From Fremontodendron californicum (taxonomy: Eukaryota; Streptophyta; Magnoliopsida; Malvales; Malvaceae): a DNA stretch of 64,000 bases. The position numbers and the translations under genes are program-made. Positions 12,074 to 23,040 of the stretch are shown here, piece by piece. The notes under the pieces were generated by a model. The model did no database searches. It was given only the letters and a program-made list of their open reading frames with translations, and was not told where the DNA came from. How positions within the stretch are numbered: position 1 is the stretch's first letter; each line of letters starts with the position of its first letter. The stretch lies in NCBI GenBank assembly GCA_030761205.1, contig JAULJL010000039.1, positions 3,544,001-3,608,000 on the forward strand, read 5' to 3'.

Positions 12074-13031
12074 AGATAATATTATGAATGATCCTTGAAG
12101 TTTATTAAATTTGTTAATGTAATAACTCTACTTTAAAAATGTCTATTTTGGTACTTAAAGTTTACACTCCGTGTGCTATTATAGTACCTGTCAGTAACAC
12201 CGTTAAATTGATGACGTGGCTTTTGTATCCAATAAAAACTTGACACGTGACATCATATAAAGATGTCACGTGTACTAACTAAAAAATTATTATTTTAATT
12301 TTAATTTTAAAAAAATAATAATATTATTTTAAAAATATAATGATGACATGTGGCATTATATGATGCCACGTTTATTAACTTAAAAAAATTAATAAATATT
12401 TTCAAAAAATAAAAAAATTTTAAAAATTTTAAAAAAATTTAAAAATTAAAAAAAAAATTAAAAATTTTAAAAAAATTCATATTTAATTTTTGTAACTTTT
12501 TAATAAATATTTTTTAAAAGAATTGAAAGAATTTCATAATTTAATTTTTGTAATTTTCAAAAATAAATTTTTTAAAATATATTTTTAAAAATTTTAAATA
12601 TTAGAAATGATTTAATATTTAATTTAAAAATAATTTTATAATTTATAAATAATTTTAGTTAAATTTTTTAATTTTGTTATTTTTTAAAATTTTGAATTTA
12701 AAAAATAAAATTTAATTTTAAAAAATATTATTTAAATATTATTATTATTTTAATATAATTTTTTAAGTTTTTCTAAAAATTAGATATTAATTTTTAAAAT
12801 AACTTTTATTACTAAAAACTTTTTTTTATTTTTTATTTTTTACAAAAATTCAGATATTAATTTTTAAAAAATCAGGTGTTGTCACGTGTCATCACCTGAT
12901 TGGTCAATCTCACAGCATCATCTATATTTAACGGTGTTAAGTCAAAGTACCACATTGATACACGGTTTGATAGTACAGGTACCACATTGATAAATTTGAT
13001 AAACTTAAAGAGCTATTCATGACATTATCCG
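12074..13031. mobile_element. Mutator-like foldback element, 958 bp
   Basis: The left end AGATAATATTATGAATGATC and the right end, on the other strand CGGATAATGTCATGAATAGC, start inverted repeats of at least 45 bases (both continue AAGTTTATYAAATTT). The direct repeat TATAAAAATA lies immediately outside both ends (12064-12073 and 13032-13041), fitting the 9-10 bp duplication of Mutator-like elements. Inside, AACACCGTTAAATT and ATTTAACGGTGTT mark further inverted pairing. The middle is almost pure A/T. No transposase is encoded. Confidence 0.75.
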
Positions 13032-13162
13032 TATAAAAATATTGTATACATCATGTGAAAAAAAGTTTACAGTAGAAAGAGAACAAAACTTATACAATTT
13101 TTTTTATAATAAAATCTAATTAATTTCTAATTTCCTTTTGCTTAGTCAACATTTATGTTACT

Positions 13163-13247
13163 CGGATTTTAAAACGAGTGTGGGATATTGATATTGTCTT
13201 ATATGGATTTTAAAACGAGTGTGGGATATTGATATTGTCTTATTCAA
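13163..13247. repeat. Tandem duplication of about 42 bp
   Basis: GGATTTTAAAACGAGTGTGG plus the following GATATTGATATTGTCTTA occurs twice back to back with essentially no differences. It therefore looks recent. It lies about 130 bp downstream of the stop codon of the 13375-14898 gene. I attach no function to it. Confidence 0.85.
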
Positions 13248-13374
13248 GTATGTTCAATTTTTAAAACTTTTTTTCATATATTTGAAGACTCCTATCTCAT
13301 ATCCATATAATATGGAACATAAATATCAAATATAAATATTTAAAAAAAAAAATAAAAAATCTCAATAACATAAC

Positions 13375-14898
13375 TTAACAATCCTTGTAAACAGAAGAAT
13401 CTTCTTCACATAAACATATTAGCTTCATAATCATGGAATTAAGATCATGACTACTATTACCACGTTGGATTATTGAATAACCTGCAGCTGAGTTGGAGCT
13501 CAATTCTATGAGTGAGCTCGCTTCTTGAATTGACTCGGTCGATGTGATCAATTTAACATTCTTCAGTATGTAGCCATTGCCGACGAGTTGACTCAAAACT
13601 CCCGACTCGGAGATTGAGTTCTTCTTATGCTGCATTGTAGCTCTAACAATCTCAGTCAACATTGCATTGGCTAATCTCCGAATTCCCTTAGCTCCACCCA
13701 TCAAAATTGCTGAGTTAACCTGACAATGAGACTGAGTTTTCTCCGAGTTCCTTTTGCTATGCTTGCCGGAGCTGCTTTCCTTGGTCAATAAATAAACCGA
13801 CTCCGGACTCCGATTCCTGACACGACCGAGCGGGTCACTCAGTAACATCAAATTTTTAACATCCAATAACATTATATGCTTAAAATTGCGCCTGACCCTT
13901 CCTAATAACATTGGATAACAAGCCCATCTTCTCAAACTCATTGGAACGTGATCTAAAAACCCAGCCAACGAACTCTCTGGATCCAACTCATTCACATCAA
14001 ACACCACAATCGAGCCATAAGTCAACCGAGTTGACTCACCTTCAGCTTCAGTTGAATTACTATAATTCCCTCGACTCTTCTTTCCCCAAATAGGCTCTCC
14101 CACATCTTTCTTCCCAGATTTCCAAAAGTGGGTCGAGTCGAAACTAAAGACTGAGTCACGGAAACCCTTATTATTCAACTCTTTGTAACGTTGAATAAGT
14201 TTCAAGAACGACTCGTTCTCTTCCTGAATCACAAAGCTGAATCTTGAAGACAACGAAGAAGACCCAAAAAGGAAAACAGTGTCAGCTTTTGAAGTGACAC
14301 CTGACCTATGCAAGACCCGTAAGAAAAGCCTGAGTTCATCTTCAGTCACATCTTCAACAACATGGCTAACTACAAGATCGTTCATGGCTTTTGTCCCACG
14401 TCTATACAAAGTTCCCATCCCTTGTAAAGCGAATGAAGAAGAAGAAGAAACATTGGGTTTTTGCTTCACATGTAGGGGTTTATAATCCCACATTGGAAAG
14501 AACCAATATGAAGCAGAAGAAGAAGAAGAAGAAGAAGAAGAAGAAGAAGAAGAAGAAGAAGAAAGTTGGGTTTTTTGGGATAAGAATCGGCGAGAGTTTT
14601 TGATGGTGGAGGAAGGGGTAGTTGGGGTAGGGATGGAGGGTTCAAAAGTTGAGAGAGTGAAGAGGAGAAGAGTAAGGAAAAGTAAAAGGGCACAGATTGA
14701 AATGGTGAATTGAGCTTTGGTGAAAAGGAGACTGGAACTTGTTCTTCTAATGAATCTTGATGTAGTAGTAGAGTTGTTGTTATCAATGGAGTTGCTGATT
14801 TTGTTCTGGTTTTCAGGGAAGAAGACGAGGAGTAAACCCATACCCCTGTTTTCTTTGTTCTTAGCTGCTGCTATTGTCGCCGATGCTGTGAAACCCAT
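13375..14898 (-). CDS. Plant single-pass membrane protein of unknown function (DUF7780-like)
   Basis: Intact intronless frame of 507 codons. The N-terminal 60 residues are polar and basic and are followed by one strong hydrophobic segment (about 63-84, FTISICALLLFLTLLLF). This is the layout of a type II membrane protein of the secretory pathway. A Ser/Thr/Pro-rich stalk (about 85-130) includes a run of 16 or so serines encoded by a GAA/TTC microsatellite. A folded domain follows (about 155-507). Within it HIMLLDVKNLMLLSDPL (341-357) resembles the acidic strand-turn seen in nucleotide-sugar transferases, but I see no proven catalytic DxD. The overall pattern resembles plant proteins of the At2g04280/At4g12700 type, recalled as DUF7780; the role is unknown. 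The first Met is chosen because it begins the frame; a second Met at residue 20 is possible. The frame is far too long and well composed to be chance in this A/T-rich DNA. Confidence 0.85.
   Translation of the reverse strand: MGFTASATIAAAKNKENRGMGLLLVFFPENQNKISNSIDNNNSTTTSRFIRRTSSSLLFTKAQFTISICALLLFLTLLLFTLSTFEPSIPTPTTPSSTIKNSRRFLSQKTQLSSSSSSSSSSSSSSSSASYWFFPMWDYKPLHVKQKPNVSSSSSFALQGMGTLYRRGTKAMNDLVVSHVVEDVTEDELRLFLRVLHRSGVTSKADTVFLFGSSSLSSRFSFVIQEENESFLKLIQRYKELNNKGFRDSVFSFDSTHFWKSGKKDVGEPIWGKKSRGNYSNSTEAEGESTRLTYGSIVVFDVNELDPESSLAGFLDHVPMSLRRWACYPMLLGRVRRNFKHIMLLDVKNLMLLSDPLGRVRNRSPESVYLLTKESSSGKHSKRNSEKTQSHCQVNSAILMGGAKGIRRLANAMLTEIVRATMQHKKNSISESGVLSQLVGNGYILKNVKLITSTESIQEASSLIELSSNSAAGYSIIQRGNSSHDLNSMIMKLICLCEEDSSVYKDC
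14515..14564. repeat. GAA/TTC trinucleotide microsatellite inside a coding region
   Basis: About sixteen GAA units on the plus strand. On the coding (minus) strand they read TCT/TCC-type serine codons, giving the polyserine part of the stalk of the membrane protein. Length changes would be in frame. Confidence 0.95.
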
Positions 14899-16715
14899 GC
14901 TTTTTTTTTTGGCTTCAAGTGGAGGATTGTGCTTTACTGCTTTTCACAAGGACAAGCGAGGTAGGGCAGGAGTCTCATGAGCGTGAGCCTAATACTACTA
15001 TTAATCTATTCCAAACAGTAAGCACTTTTGTTGAATGCTGTGCTTCGTTGAACAGATTTTTCTTTTTAATGTTTTTTACTCGTGTTTAAAGTTATTATTT
15101 ATTTAAAAATAATTAAATATAAATATATATATATATATTTTAAATAAGTGTCAAAATATTATTGGAAGGATATAAAAAGAAACACTAAATAATGAGACAG
15201 AAGAAATCTATTCGTGCTTCGTTACTATATTTGTCAAGGGTATGCAGCTCGTATCGAAAAATGTCAAATTTGATATTACTAAATAAATATTTGATGTTGG
15301 CCAAAAATAAATATTTGATCACGTGTATAAATTTTGAATCCGTTTATCAATTAATTTTAACTCTTAACATTGTGACATAACTGTTACTTAATGAAAATTT
15401 GATATGCGTATAAATATTTTATGTTATTGAGAGAAATAATTCAATTTAGTACATGTCATATATAATGAAAATTTTTAAAAATAAAATTTTATTTTTTCAT
15501 TAAATATTAGATTTTGTTATTTGAAAAATAAAAAAGAACAAATTTATAAAATAATTTTTTTTTTTTTGAAAAAATCAAAATCATAACTTTCTAAAAAGTA
15601 CACAAATTTTCAAATTTTGTTGTTTAAAAAAGTAAAAAACCAAAATTTAAAATAAAAATGACAGGTGGTACCATGTATCATTCACGTCTACAATATCAAT
15701 ACATATGTCAATTTTTTATTGACGAGGATCACATAAGTATTTTCCATTAACAATATTAAGATTTGGGATTAATTGACAAGATTACAAATTTAAATATTTG
15801 ATTGAATATTTTTTTAGTAATATTATATCAGATATTTTGCAATAATATTAGGATTGCATATTATTAATACTACTACGCTCACTATTCAACTGTCCTCTTC
15901 TTTTTGTTTCAATTTATTATTGTTCTTCTTTTTTGGTAAACAATATTTATTTTCCTTATTGCTGCTCCTGTTCTAGCATATTTGCTTCCAATATTTAATT
16001 TTAGTACTGTATTTTTTTTTCTCAAAAATCTGTATTTTTTATTTGAAAAATACAGATTAACATTTAATTCTTTAAATAAGAGATACGTATAGCTAAATTT
16101 TGAGTAGTGATTGATATTTTGTTGGTTATTCTCTTGTAATTTTTAAAATTCCATGATTAATTAAAGAATTTTTGTTTTTAAAAAGGTTCAAGTGTCATTC
16201 ATATTTGCAATAAATATTTTTTATTTCATTCTTTTTATGTTTCCAGATATCCGTAGTATGCTGTAGCCCTACTAGATCCTTCACAGTTACACTAAATATA
16301 TATATATATATATAATATAATATATTTCAATAATAAAATATAGGATGCACTTTTTTTGCTTTGATTATTTATTTATTACTATAAAAGTATAAATTATTTT
16401 GATTCATTGTATTGATTCATTTGATTGCCTTCAATCAATTCTAATACTACTAGCAAATAACAGACAGGTCTGTATTTGGTAAAGCAGTTTCTTTTGGGGA
16501 AATTGACCCTTTATAATTATATTAATTTTGACGACGAATATCATAAAGGTATTTTTTAATATTTATTATATAATAATATTTTTATCTAATTTTTTTATGT
16601 ATTGAAAATAATAAATTAAATTATTAATTATTGTATTTAATATAATATTACTATTAAAAAAATTCTAAAAAAATTCGTTAAATTACTATATTATTATTCA
16701 GGCTCAGTTGAAAGC
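14899..16715. other. Upstream region of the membrane-protein gene, then AT-rich DNA
   Basis: The first 200-300 bases must hold the promoter of the minus-strand gene, but I see no clear TATA box at a decisive position. The remainder is A/T-rich. The stretch 16495-16680 resembles a decayed member of the GGATTTTGCTAACGAGTG MITE family in its interior only. A 62-codon plus-strand frame at 15192 is not credible as a gene. Confidence 0.5.
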
Positions 16716-17117
16716 AGTGATTATAAAAACGGGTCGGATCGGTTGAATCGGTAATCGGTGGTCTGTCTGGCCCGACGAATATATTAAAACCAAATTTTTA
16801 CCAAACCGGCAAAGAATTGATTTAACTGGTAAAAACCGGATTGAACCGGTAAAAAATGGTTTTATATGTACTTTTTTAAAAAAAAATTTCAAAATTTTGT
16901 TTGTAAGTGATGAGATTTAAATTTTTAATCTCTTAATTTTATATTAAAGATCATACCATTAGGCCAAATACATATTTTTTGTTAATTATTAAGTATATTT
17001 AATATCTATTTAACATTAAAATTAATTTTTAAATATTAAAAAACAATTTTATCAAACCGATCCGTTCAACTGATTGGATCAAAAATCAGAAGTCTAACTG
17101 ATTTGATCTAATTAAAT
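16716..17117. repeat. Dispersed repeat with tRNA-like core, copy 2
   Basis: It matches 11484-11917 from AGTGATTATAAAAACGGGTC to the AACTGATTTGATC end. The shared central text includes ATTAAAGATCATACCATTAGGCC. The minus-strand A-box-like TGGCCTAATGG is intact here; the B-box is mutated. Confidence 0.6.
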
Positions 17118-18802
17118 AATATTTTTTAAAATAAAATTGACTTTAAATGTCGTTCTCAATTTAAACCTATTCATCGATTCTTGCCACGGCCAATTTTTTT
17201 TTTTCTTATTCAAGTCCATTTTAGATTGAATCGGATCGGTCCAAAAATCTGTTTTACTATTAAAAAAATTAAAAATATTTTAATATTAATATTAATATTT
17301 ATATATTATAATTAAATTTAAATACGAAAATATTTTTATTTAATAAATAATAATTCGAATCAAATTGGCTTGAATTATAAAAAAAAATTTATTCAAAATC
17401 GAATTGAAAAAATAACCCAATCTTTAAACAGATCTATCTTCAATCACGAGGATGAAGGAACAACGACCGCCAGAGTTTACCGATTCATGGCCTTTATTAG
17501 TGAATACCATGTATCAATATCACCGACACCCATCTCCACTATCACCACTAACATTCTATACCCTTCATGGCAAAATCACCCAAATAATAATGCTTTAGTA
17601 CGTTTTAGTGTTCAAGTTTTCAATTCCAAACAATTCCATCCAATTCACAAGTATTAATTTTGGGCTTAAATAAAGTGATTCAAATAATTATTTTTAAAAA
17701 ATAATTTTTAATAAATATGATTAGGTTCTCAACATTTATAATTTTTTTTTCTCCAAACTAAAATCTCTTTTATTAAAAAAAATATTTATTATTCAAATCG
17801 AATTAAATTACTATATTTACAGTTTAAAAAATAAACGCGATCAAGTTTAGGTTGCCAATTACATAATATTTTATTATTAAAATATTAAAAATATATTTAT
17901 ATATTAATATTTTAAATTACATTTTAAGATTAAAGTATATTATTAATTAATTGATATAATAATACTCTAAAGCTAAGCTTAAGCCTAAAAAACTTTGTAC
18001 TCGGCCTCAACCTATGGGTTTGGATGAACATACCAAGGAACACCTTTAGTGAGAAGTAGATTTGTTTAAGGATTGAGTTATTCGTTTAGTCTGATAAATT
18101 TATTTCGTATTAGATCGGACTTAAACATAAACTTTTTTAATTCGGATCGGATCGGCTCGATCCGATTTGAATTACTATTTATTAATAAAAAATATTTTTT
18201 AATTATAAAATATTTAAATATTAATATAAAAATATTTTTTAATATTTTTAAACGATAAAACAGACTTTCATACTGATCCAAGCCAAACTTTGTTAAAGGA
18301 TCTCAAACGTCTAGTGAGAAGTAGGCGAAAGACCCTGCAAAACATTGTCCTAAAGTTTGAGAATGAAAATTTCATTGTCTTTGCATCAAATCAAGAAATT
18401 AATAGTACATATAATTTGAAAATATCTTAAACTACTTATAATTGTTATTTTTGTTATTTATTTATTTTAGAATAACATCAGTAATCCTTAAATTTAAATT
18501 TTGATGTATATATTATTTTGGTTCCTATACCTCCAAAAATTACTTATTATTGAAATCCCATTTTTGAGGTCTGAAGTTTGAAATTCCATTTTATTATTTT
18601 AGGTGAATGTGGATAGGAAAACAAGTGAAAATGGCATAATGAATGAATTAATTTCTTGTAACAGAAAAAAAATAAAAAATTTATGCCTACAATTTCAGAT
18701 ATGAAATGGTGGATAGATCTCTTAAATCTGTGTAGTGTAGATTGAAGAAATATGGTACTCCAATTAATTTATTGCAAGAGACGTACAAATGGGAGTGATT
18801 GT
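17118..18802. other. Intergenic DNA with dispersed-repeat remnants
   Basis: Parts at about 17210-17440 and 17800-18300 carry the GGATCGGAT/A-T-rich interior family. Between them, 17440-17650 is less A/T-rich and open on the plus strand in two frames (for example from 17451). I recognise no protein in either frame, so it could be a worn gene fragment. 18290-18800 holds nothing identifiable. Confidence 0.4.
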
Positions 18803-18811
18803 GTTTATAGT

Positions 18812-19345
18812 GGTTTAAGTACCCACATAATTTTCGTACGGTAGTAAAAAGAGTAAATTAGTATCTATATTATAAAAATGAGTAATTTAATCATTGTACA
18901 ATTAAAATAGGTGCAAATAAGTAAAATTGATAACGGTTTTAATGAAAACCCGTTAAAATATTGACGTGGACTCGTAAAATCTAACAGAATTAATGACTTG
19001 AAATAATATGTAAAAGTGAGTAATTTAGTCATTGTACAATTGAAATAGGTGCAAATAAGTAAATTTGATAATGGTTTTAATGAAGACCCGTTAAAATGTT
19101 AACGTGAACTCGTAAAATCTAACAGATTTGGATATATTTCAAGTCATATTTTATTTTAAGTCATTAATTCTGTTAGATTTTACGAGTACACATCAGCATT
19201 TTAACGGTTTTTCATTAACACCGTTATCAATTTTACTTATTTGCACCTATTTCAATTATACAATGACTAAATTACTCACTTTTACAGTACAAGTACTAAA
19301 TTAATCTTTTTACTATAGTACATGAACTATGTGGGTACTTAAACC
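18812..19345. mobile_element. Mutator-like foldback element, 534 bp, with 9-bp target duplication
   Basis: Both ends read GGTTTAAGTACCCACATA inward, starting inverted arms of roughly 190 bp. Perfect 9-bp direct repeats GTTTATAGT flank it (18803-18811 and 19346-19354). The left arm has been partly duplicated: the block from GAGTAATTTA to CTCGTAAAATCTAACAG occurs at about 18880-18983 and again at about 19017-19130. No coding capacity. A 9-bp duplication plus long inverted ends is diagnostic for Mutator-like elements. Confidence 0.85.
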
Positions 19346-19354
19346 GTTTATAGT

Positions 19355-19897
19355 AGGGTCTGAAACGACATTTTTCTAAACTGCAAACGACAAGCACCAC
19401 CGTTCAATTCTAACACCATCATAATCTAACCTTAGAAGTTAGAAGGTTAAAATTATAAAAAAATCTTTCTAACTTTACCATTTTATATAAATAAGATTTA
19501 AATATGGTTTTAATTTTTAATTTGTGTCTAAATAAATCATTAGTCTTTAATTTATACTCAAATAAATTTTTAATCTTTAATTTATACCTAAATAAACACT
19601 TAAAATAAATTAACTTTTCATTTGAAATACTGATTTATTTGAGTACAAATAAAAAGATAATGACTTATTTGAGTACAATAAAAATATAAAAATTTATTTA
19701 AAAAATGAAATAATTCGAGAGTTTTTTAATAGTTTAGCTAAGTTAAAACAGATTCCTCTAAGCTCAATAGAAGTAAGGTGTGTGGATAAAGATAGTCAGT
19801 ACCGTATCGATGGGCGTATCATTTTTGTTTTGGTATTGATACATACCGATATCGGTATATTTTGGCGTACCGTTTTGGGTTTACTAATATTTTTTTT

Positions 19898-19937
<40 letters not shown>

Positions 19938-20159
19938 CTTATTTTCAAGTTCTTTAATAAAATATATATTATATACACATGCAAAATTACGCACTTGGCA
20001 TATTTTTTAATCTCCCATATTTTTTAAACTCGGATTATGAGGCCCTTCATATTTTTTAATCTCCCATAGCTGTTTCTTCCTCATAAAAGTTGCCCTTATT
20101 CTCCAATTACACCCATTCCCATACATTACGCACTTGGCATAATATTTCGTCCGTTCAGA
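19355..20159. other. Intergenic DNA
   Basis: Contains a TA microsatellite at 19899-19936 and a repeated phrase ATTACGCACTTGGCATA at about 19986 and 20125, with TTTTTTAATCTCCCATA also repeated between them. These short direct repeats lie next to the truncated transposase and may be traces of a rearrangement. No gene is supported. Confidence 0.5.
19899..19936. repeat. TA dinucleotide microsatellite
   Basis: About nineteen TA units. Confidence 0.95.
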
Positions 20160-21083
20160 TTAAATTACTCTGTAATCTACAGAGTTTTTGATGTTATAGT
20201 GCTTGATAGCTGAAAGCACAGCCTCTTTCGTTGGGAATTGTAACCCAACACACAGATCAACTGCAGATGGATCAAATGTCAGAGGCGTAGCTAATGTATG
20301 AGCATATTCTGGAAATTCCGGCACATGCATTGCCTCCAGATCCAGTGTATGCATATGGGATGCAGCCTCATATGGGGGAATATCTCCATGAGTGTTGATA
20401 TCTCCATGAGTGTTGATCTCAGCAGGGACGACGTCTGGGTTAGAATCAGTATTGTCATCACTTGCGAATTCAGCATCCTCTTCCTGCTCACTAAATTCAC
20501 CAACATCTTCACCATGGACTCCACGTGGACGAACAGGATCAACACCAGCTGGCTCATCTTCGAGGGTAGTAGGAATTAGGGTTTGTGAGACTAATGAAGT
20601 CTGAAAAGTTGTAGCTTGAGATAAGGGCACGACTTCTTCTGTGGGAACGTCGTATGTAGCGTGAACATAGAACGACCCAGAATCATAATCTTCTATGGGA
20701 AAGTTTTCTGTTGTGCGAACATTTGAAGGGCCACAATCATCGTCAACATCATCTATGTTAGCATATAACTCAAGTACACCAACATTTGCAAATGTCTCAT
20801 GAGCATAAAACATGCATCTGACATCATCATCATCTTCAAGTGGAAATGTTCTATATCGGACACATCCTTCACCAATAGAAAGAGGATGCCTGTACTTAAC
20901 CTCTGAAACTCTTTTTCTATTTCTAGCTTTAATTTTTGTATGAATTTGCAGCTTCAGTTCCTCTAATGTGACGTCGTCTTCAACACGAAAACTTTTTGGA
21001 TGTTCACAATCAAAGGTAGCACCTTCGTCAGTATTATGAATTTGGCCATTATAGTAGACCAATGCGATCACTCTATTGCTCAT
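20160..21083 (-). pseudogene. Mutator-like (MULE) transposase, N-terminal part only
   Basis: The open frame gives 307 residues from the Met at 21083. I prefer this start (MSNRVIALVYYNGQI) over one 69 codons further upstream because the extra part runs through degenerate 97-bp repeat sequence. Residues 1-110 look like the PB1-like head common in plant MULE proteins; residues 110-270 are acidic and low in complexity. The last 33 residues (VGLQFPTKEAV ... SVDYRVI) are the start of the MuDR-type transposase region. A stop follows immediately after VDYRVI, so the rest of the DNA-binding part, the DDE catalytic core and the SWIM zinc finger are all missing. A full MULE transposase is normally 600-900 residues. 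I infer a truncated, non-functional copy; translation of the head alone cannot be excluded. Confidence 0.75.
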
Positions 21084-21299
21084 GTTGTGTAGTAATGAAA
21101 CTAAGAAAGATGAGAATGTAGGTATTATCACTCCGCAAAAGAAAGAAGAAATATAGAAGGATGAGAATGAGGAGGTTTTAGCACTCAGGAAAAATCTGAT
21201 TGAAAAACTGTTGTAGGGGGTATTGTAAACCTTCATAAGTATTATGAATTTATAATGGTTCATTATGTTGTACCAGATGACAAATCCCATCCTTTGTAT

Positions 21300-22430
21300 A
21301 GGATGGAATCTGATTCTGATATTCTGCCTAGGACTATTTGACTGAAAAAGTTATAACTTTTTCAATGCAAAATGTGATTGATAAATCCCATAATTTGTCT
21401 CATCCATTGCAGAAAGAATCTAATTCCAATATTTTCTGCAGCATTTGATGGACTGAAAAATAGCTGAAACCTGTCTAAAACCCTAAATCATCAGTCTTAT
21501 CCATTGCAGAAAGAATCCAATTCCAATATTTTCTGCAGCATTTGATGGACTGAAAAATAGCTGAAACCTGTCTAAAACCCTAAATCATCAGTCTTATCCA
21601 TTGCAGAAAGAATCAAATTCCAATATTTTCTGCAGCATTTGATGGACTGAAATATAGCTGAAACCTCTCTAAAACCTTAAATCATCAGTCTTATCCATTG
21701 CAGAAAGAATCAAATTCCAATATTTTCTGCAGCATTTGATGGACTGAAAAATAGCTGAAACCTGTCTAAAACCCTAAATCATCAGTCTTATCCATTGCAG
21801 AAAGAATCAAATTCTAATATTTTCTGCAGCATTTGATGGACTGAAATATAGCTGAAACCTCTCTAAAACCCTAAATCATCAGTCTTATCCATTGCAGAAA
21901 GAATCAAATTCCAATATTTTCTGCAGCATTTGATGGACTGAAATATAGCTGAAATCTCTCTAAAACCCTAAATCATCAGTCTTATCCATTGCAGAAGGAA
22001 TCCAATTCCAATATTTTCTGCAGCATTTGATGGACTGAAATATAGCTGAAACCTGTCTAAAACCCTAAATCATCAGTCTTATCCATTGCAGAATGAATCC
22101 AATTCCAATATTTTCTGCAGCATTTGATGGACTGAAATATAGCTGAAACCTCTCTAAAACCCTAAATCATCAGTCTTATCCATTGCAGAAGGAATCCAAT
22201 TCCAATATTTTCTGCAGCATTTGATGGACTGAAATATAGCTGAAACCTATCTAAAATCCTAAATCATCAGTCTTATCCATTGCAGAATGAATCCAATTCC
22301 AAGATTTTCTGCAGCATTTGATGGACTGAAATATAGCTGAAACCTCTCTAAAACCCTAAATCATCAGTCTTATCCATTGCAGAAGGAATCCAATTCCAAT
22401 ATTTTCTGCAGCATTTGATGGACTGAAATA
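21300..22430. repeat. 97-bp tandem repeat array carrying a telo-box in each unit
   Basis: TCCATTGCAGAA recurs at exactly 97-base spacing at 21403, 21500, 21597, 21694, 21791, 21888, 21985, 22082, 22179, 22276 and 22373, giving about 10.6 units. One or two more degenerate units run back to about 21280. Each unit contains ATTTTCTGCAGCATTTGATG and, in nearly all, AAACCCTAAATCATCAG, which includes the plant telo-box AAACCCTAA. Units differ at a handful of positions. The array lies directly upstream of the minus-strand MULE transposase start, the place where its promoter would be. Confidence 0.95.
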
Positions 22431-23040
22431 AAATTTTCTTTTTTAAATTTTAATAAGAAATAAAATTGTATTTTTTTAAAATTTTAATCATAAATTAAAT
22501 TAAAATTATTTTATCAAATATCCAGTTTTAAACTGTAACAATCTATACTATTATTAAAAACAATGATTAAATTGATGTCACGAGTTAATCGAATACCAAC
22601 TCAATAAAAAAAATCAAATTAAAAAAATTATTTTACGATACCAACTTAAAAATAACTTCTTTATTTAAAAAAGTAACTCGATAAATTTCTTTAAAAAAAA
22701 AATTTGTTTACATTTTACATCATTAAAATATTTTTGATATAAATTAAATTTTGCTTTTTATAATATTACAAAATTATAAAAAATACAATTTTTGATATAA
22801 ATATTTAATAATCAATATAATCTTCTTTTTTAAATTTTAATAAGAAATATATTTTTATTTTTTATAAAAATTTAATAATAAATTAAATTACATTTTTAAT
22901 ATATATTTAAAAAAATTAAATAACCAAACCTAAAAAATATTTTAATTTAATTTATAATTTTTAAAATTAAAAAACAAAATTTACAAATTAAAAAATAAAT
23001 TTAAATTTTGTTTATTAATTTAAAAAAAATTATACATGAA
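22431..23040. other. Almost pure A/T stretch
   Basis: About 600 bases with very little G or C. It separates the 97-bp array from the hairpin cluster at 23041. A Helitron-type 5' end lies inside (22542). No gene. Confidence 0.6.
22542..22630 (+). mobile_element. Helitron 5' end related to 10221-10573
   Basis: TCTATACTATTATTAAAAAC preceded by A, then GATGTCACGAGTTAATCG and ACCAACTC, parallels the start of the 10221 element. I could not find a matching hairpin plus CTRR end downstream, so only the 5' end is called and the element may be truncated. Confidence 0.45.

Noticed and set aside
14391..14603. Plus-strand frame with a long Lys run opposite the membrane-protein gene
   Set aside because: It is the antisense reading of the GAA microsatellite; the minus-strand frame is far longer and has a domain structure.
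17370..17657. 95-codon plus-strand frame
   Set aside because: Begins inside a dispersed A/T repeat, contains no recognisable motif, and a neighbouring frame is equally open.
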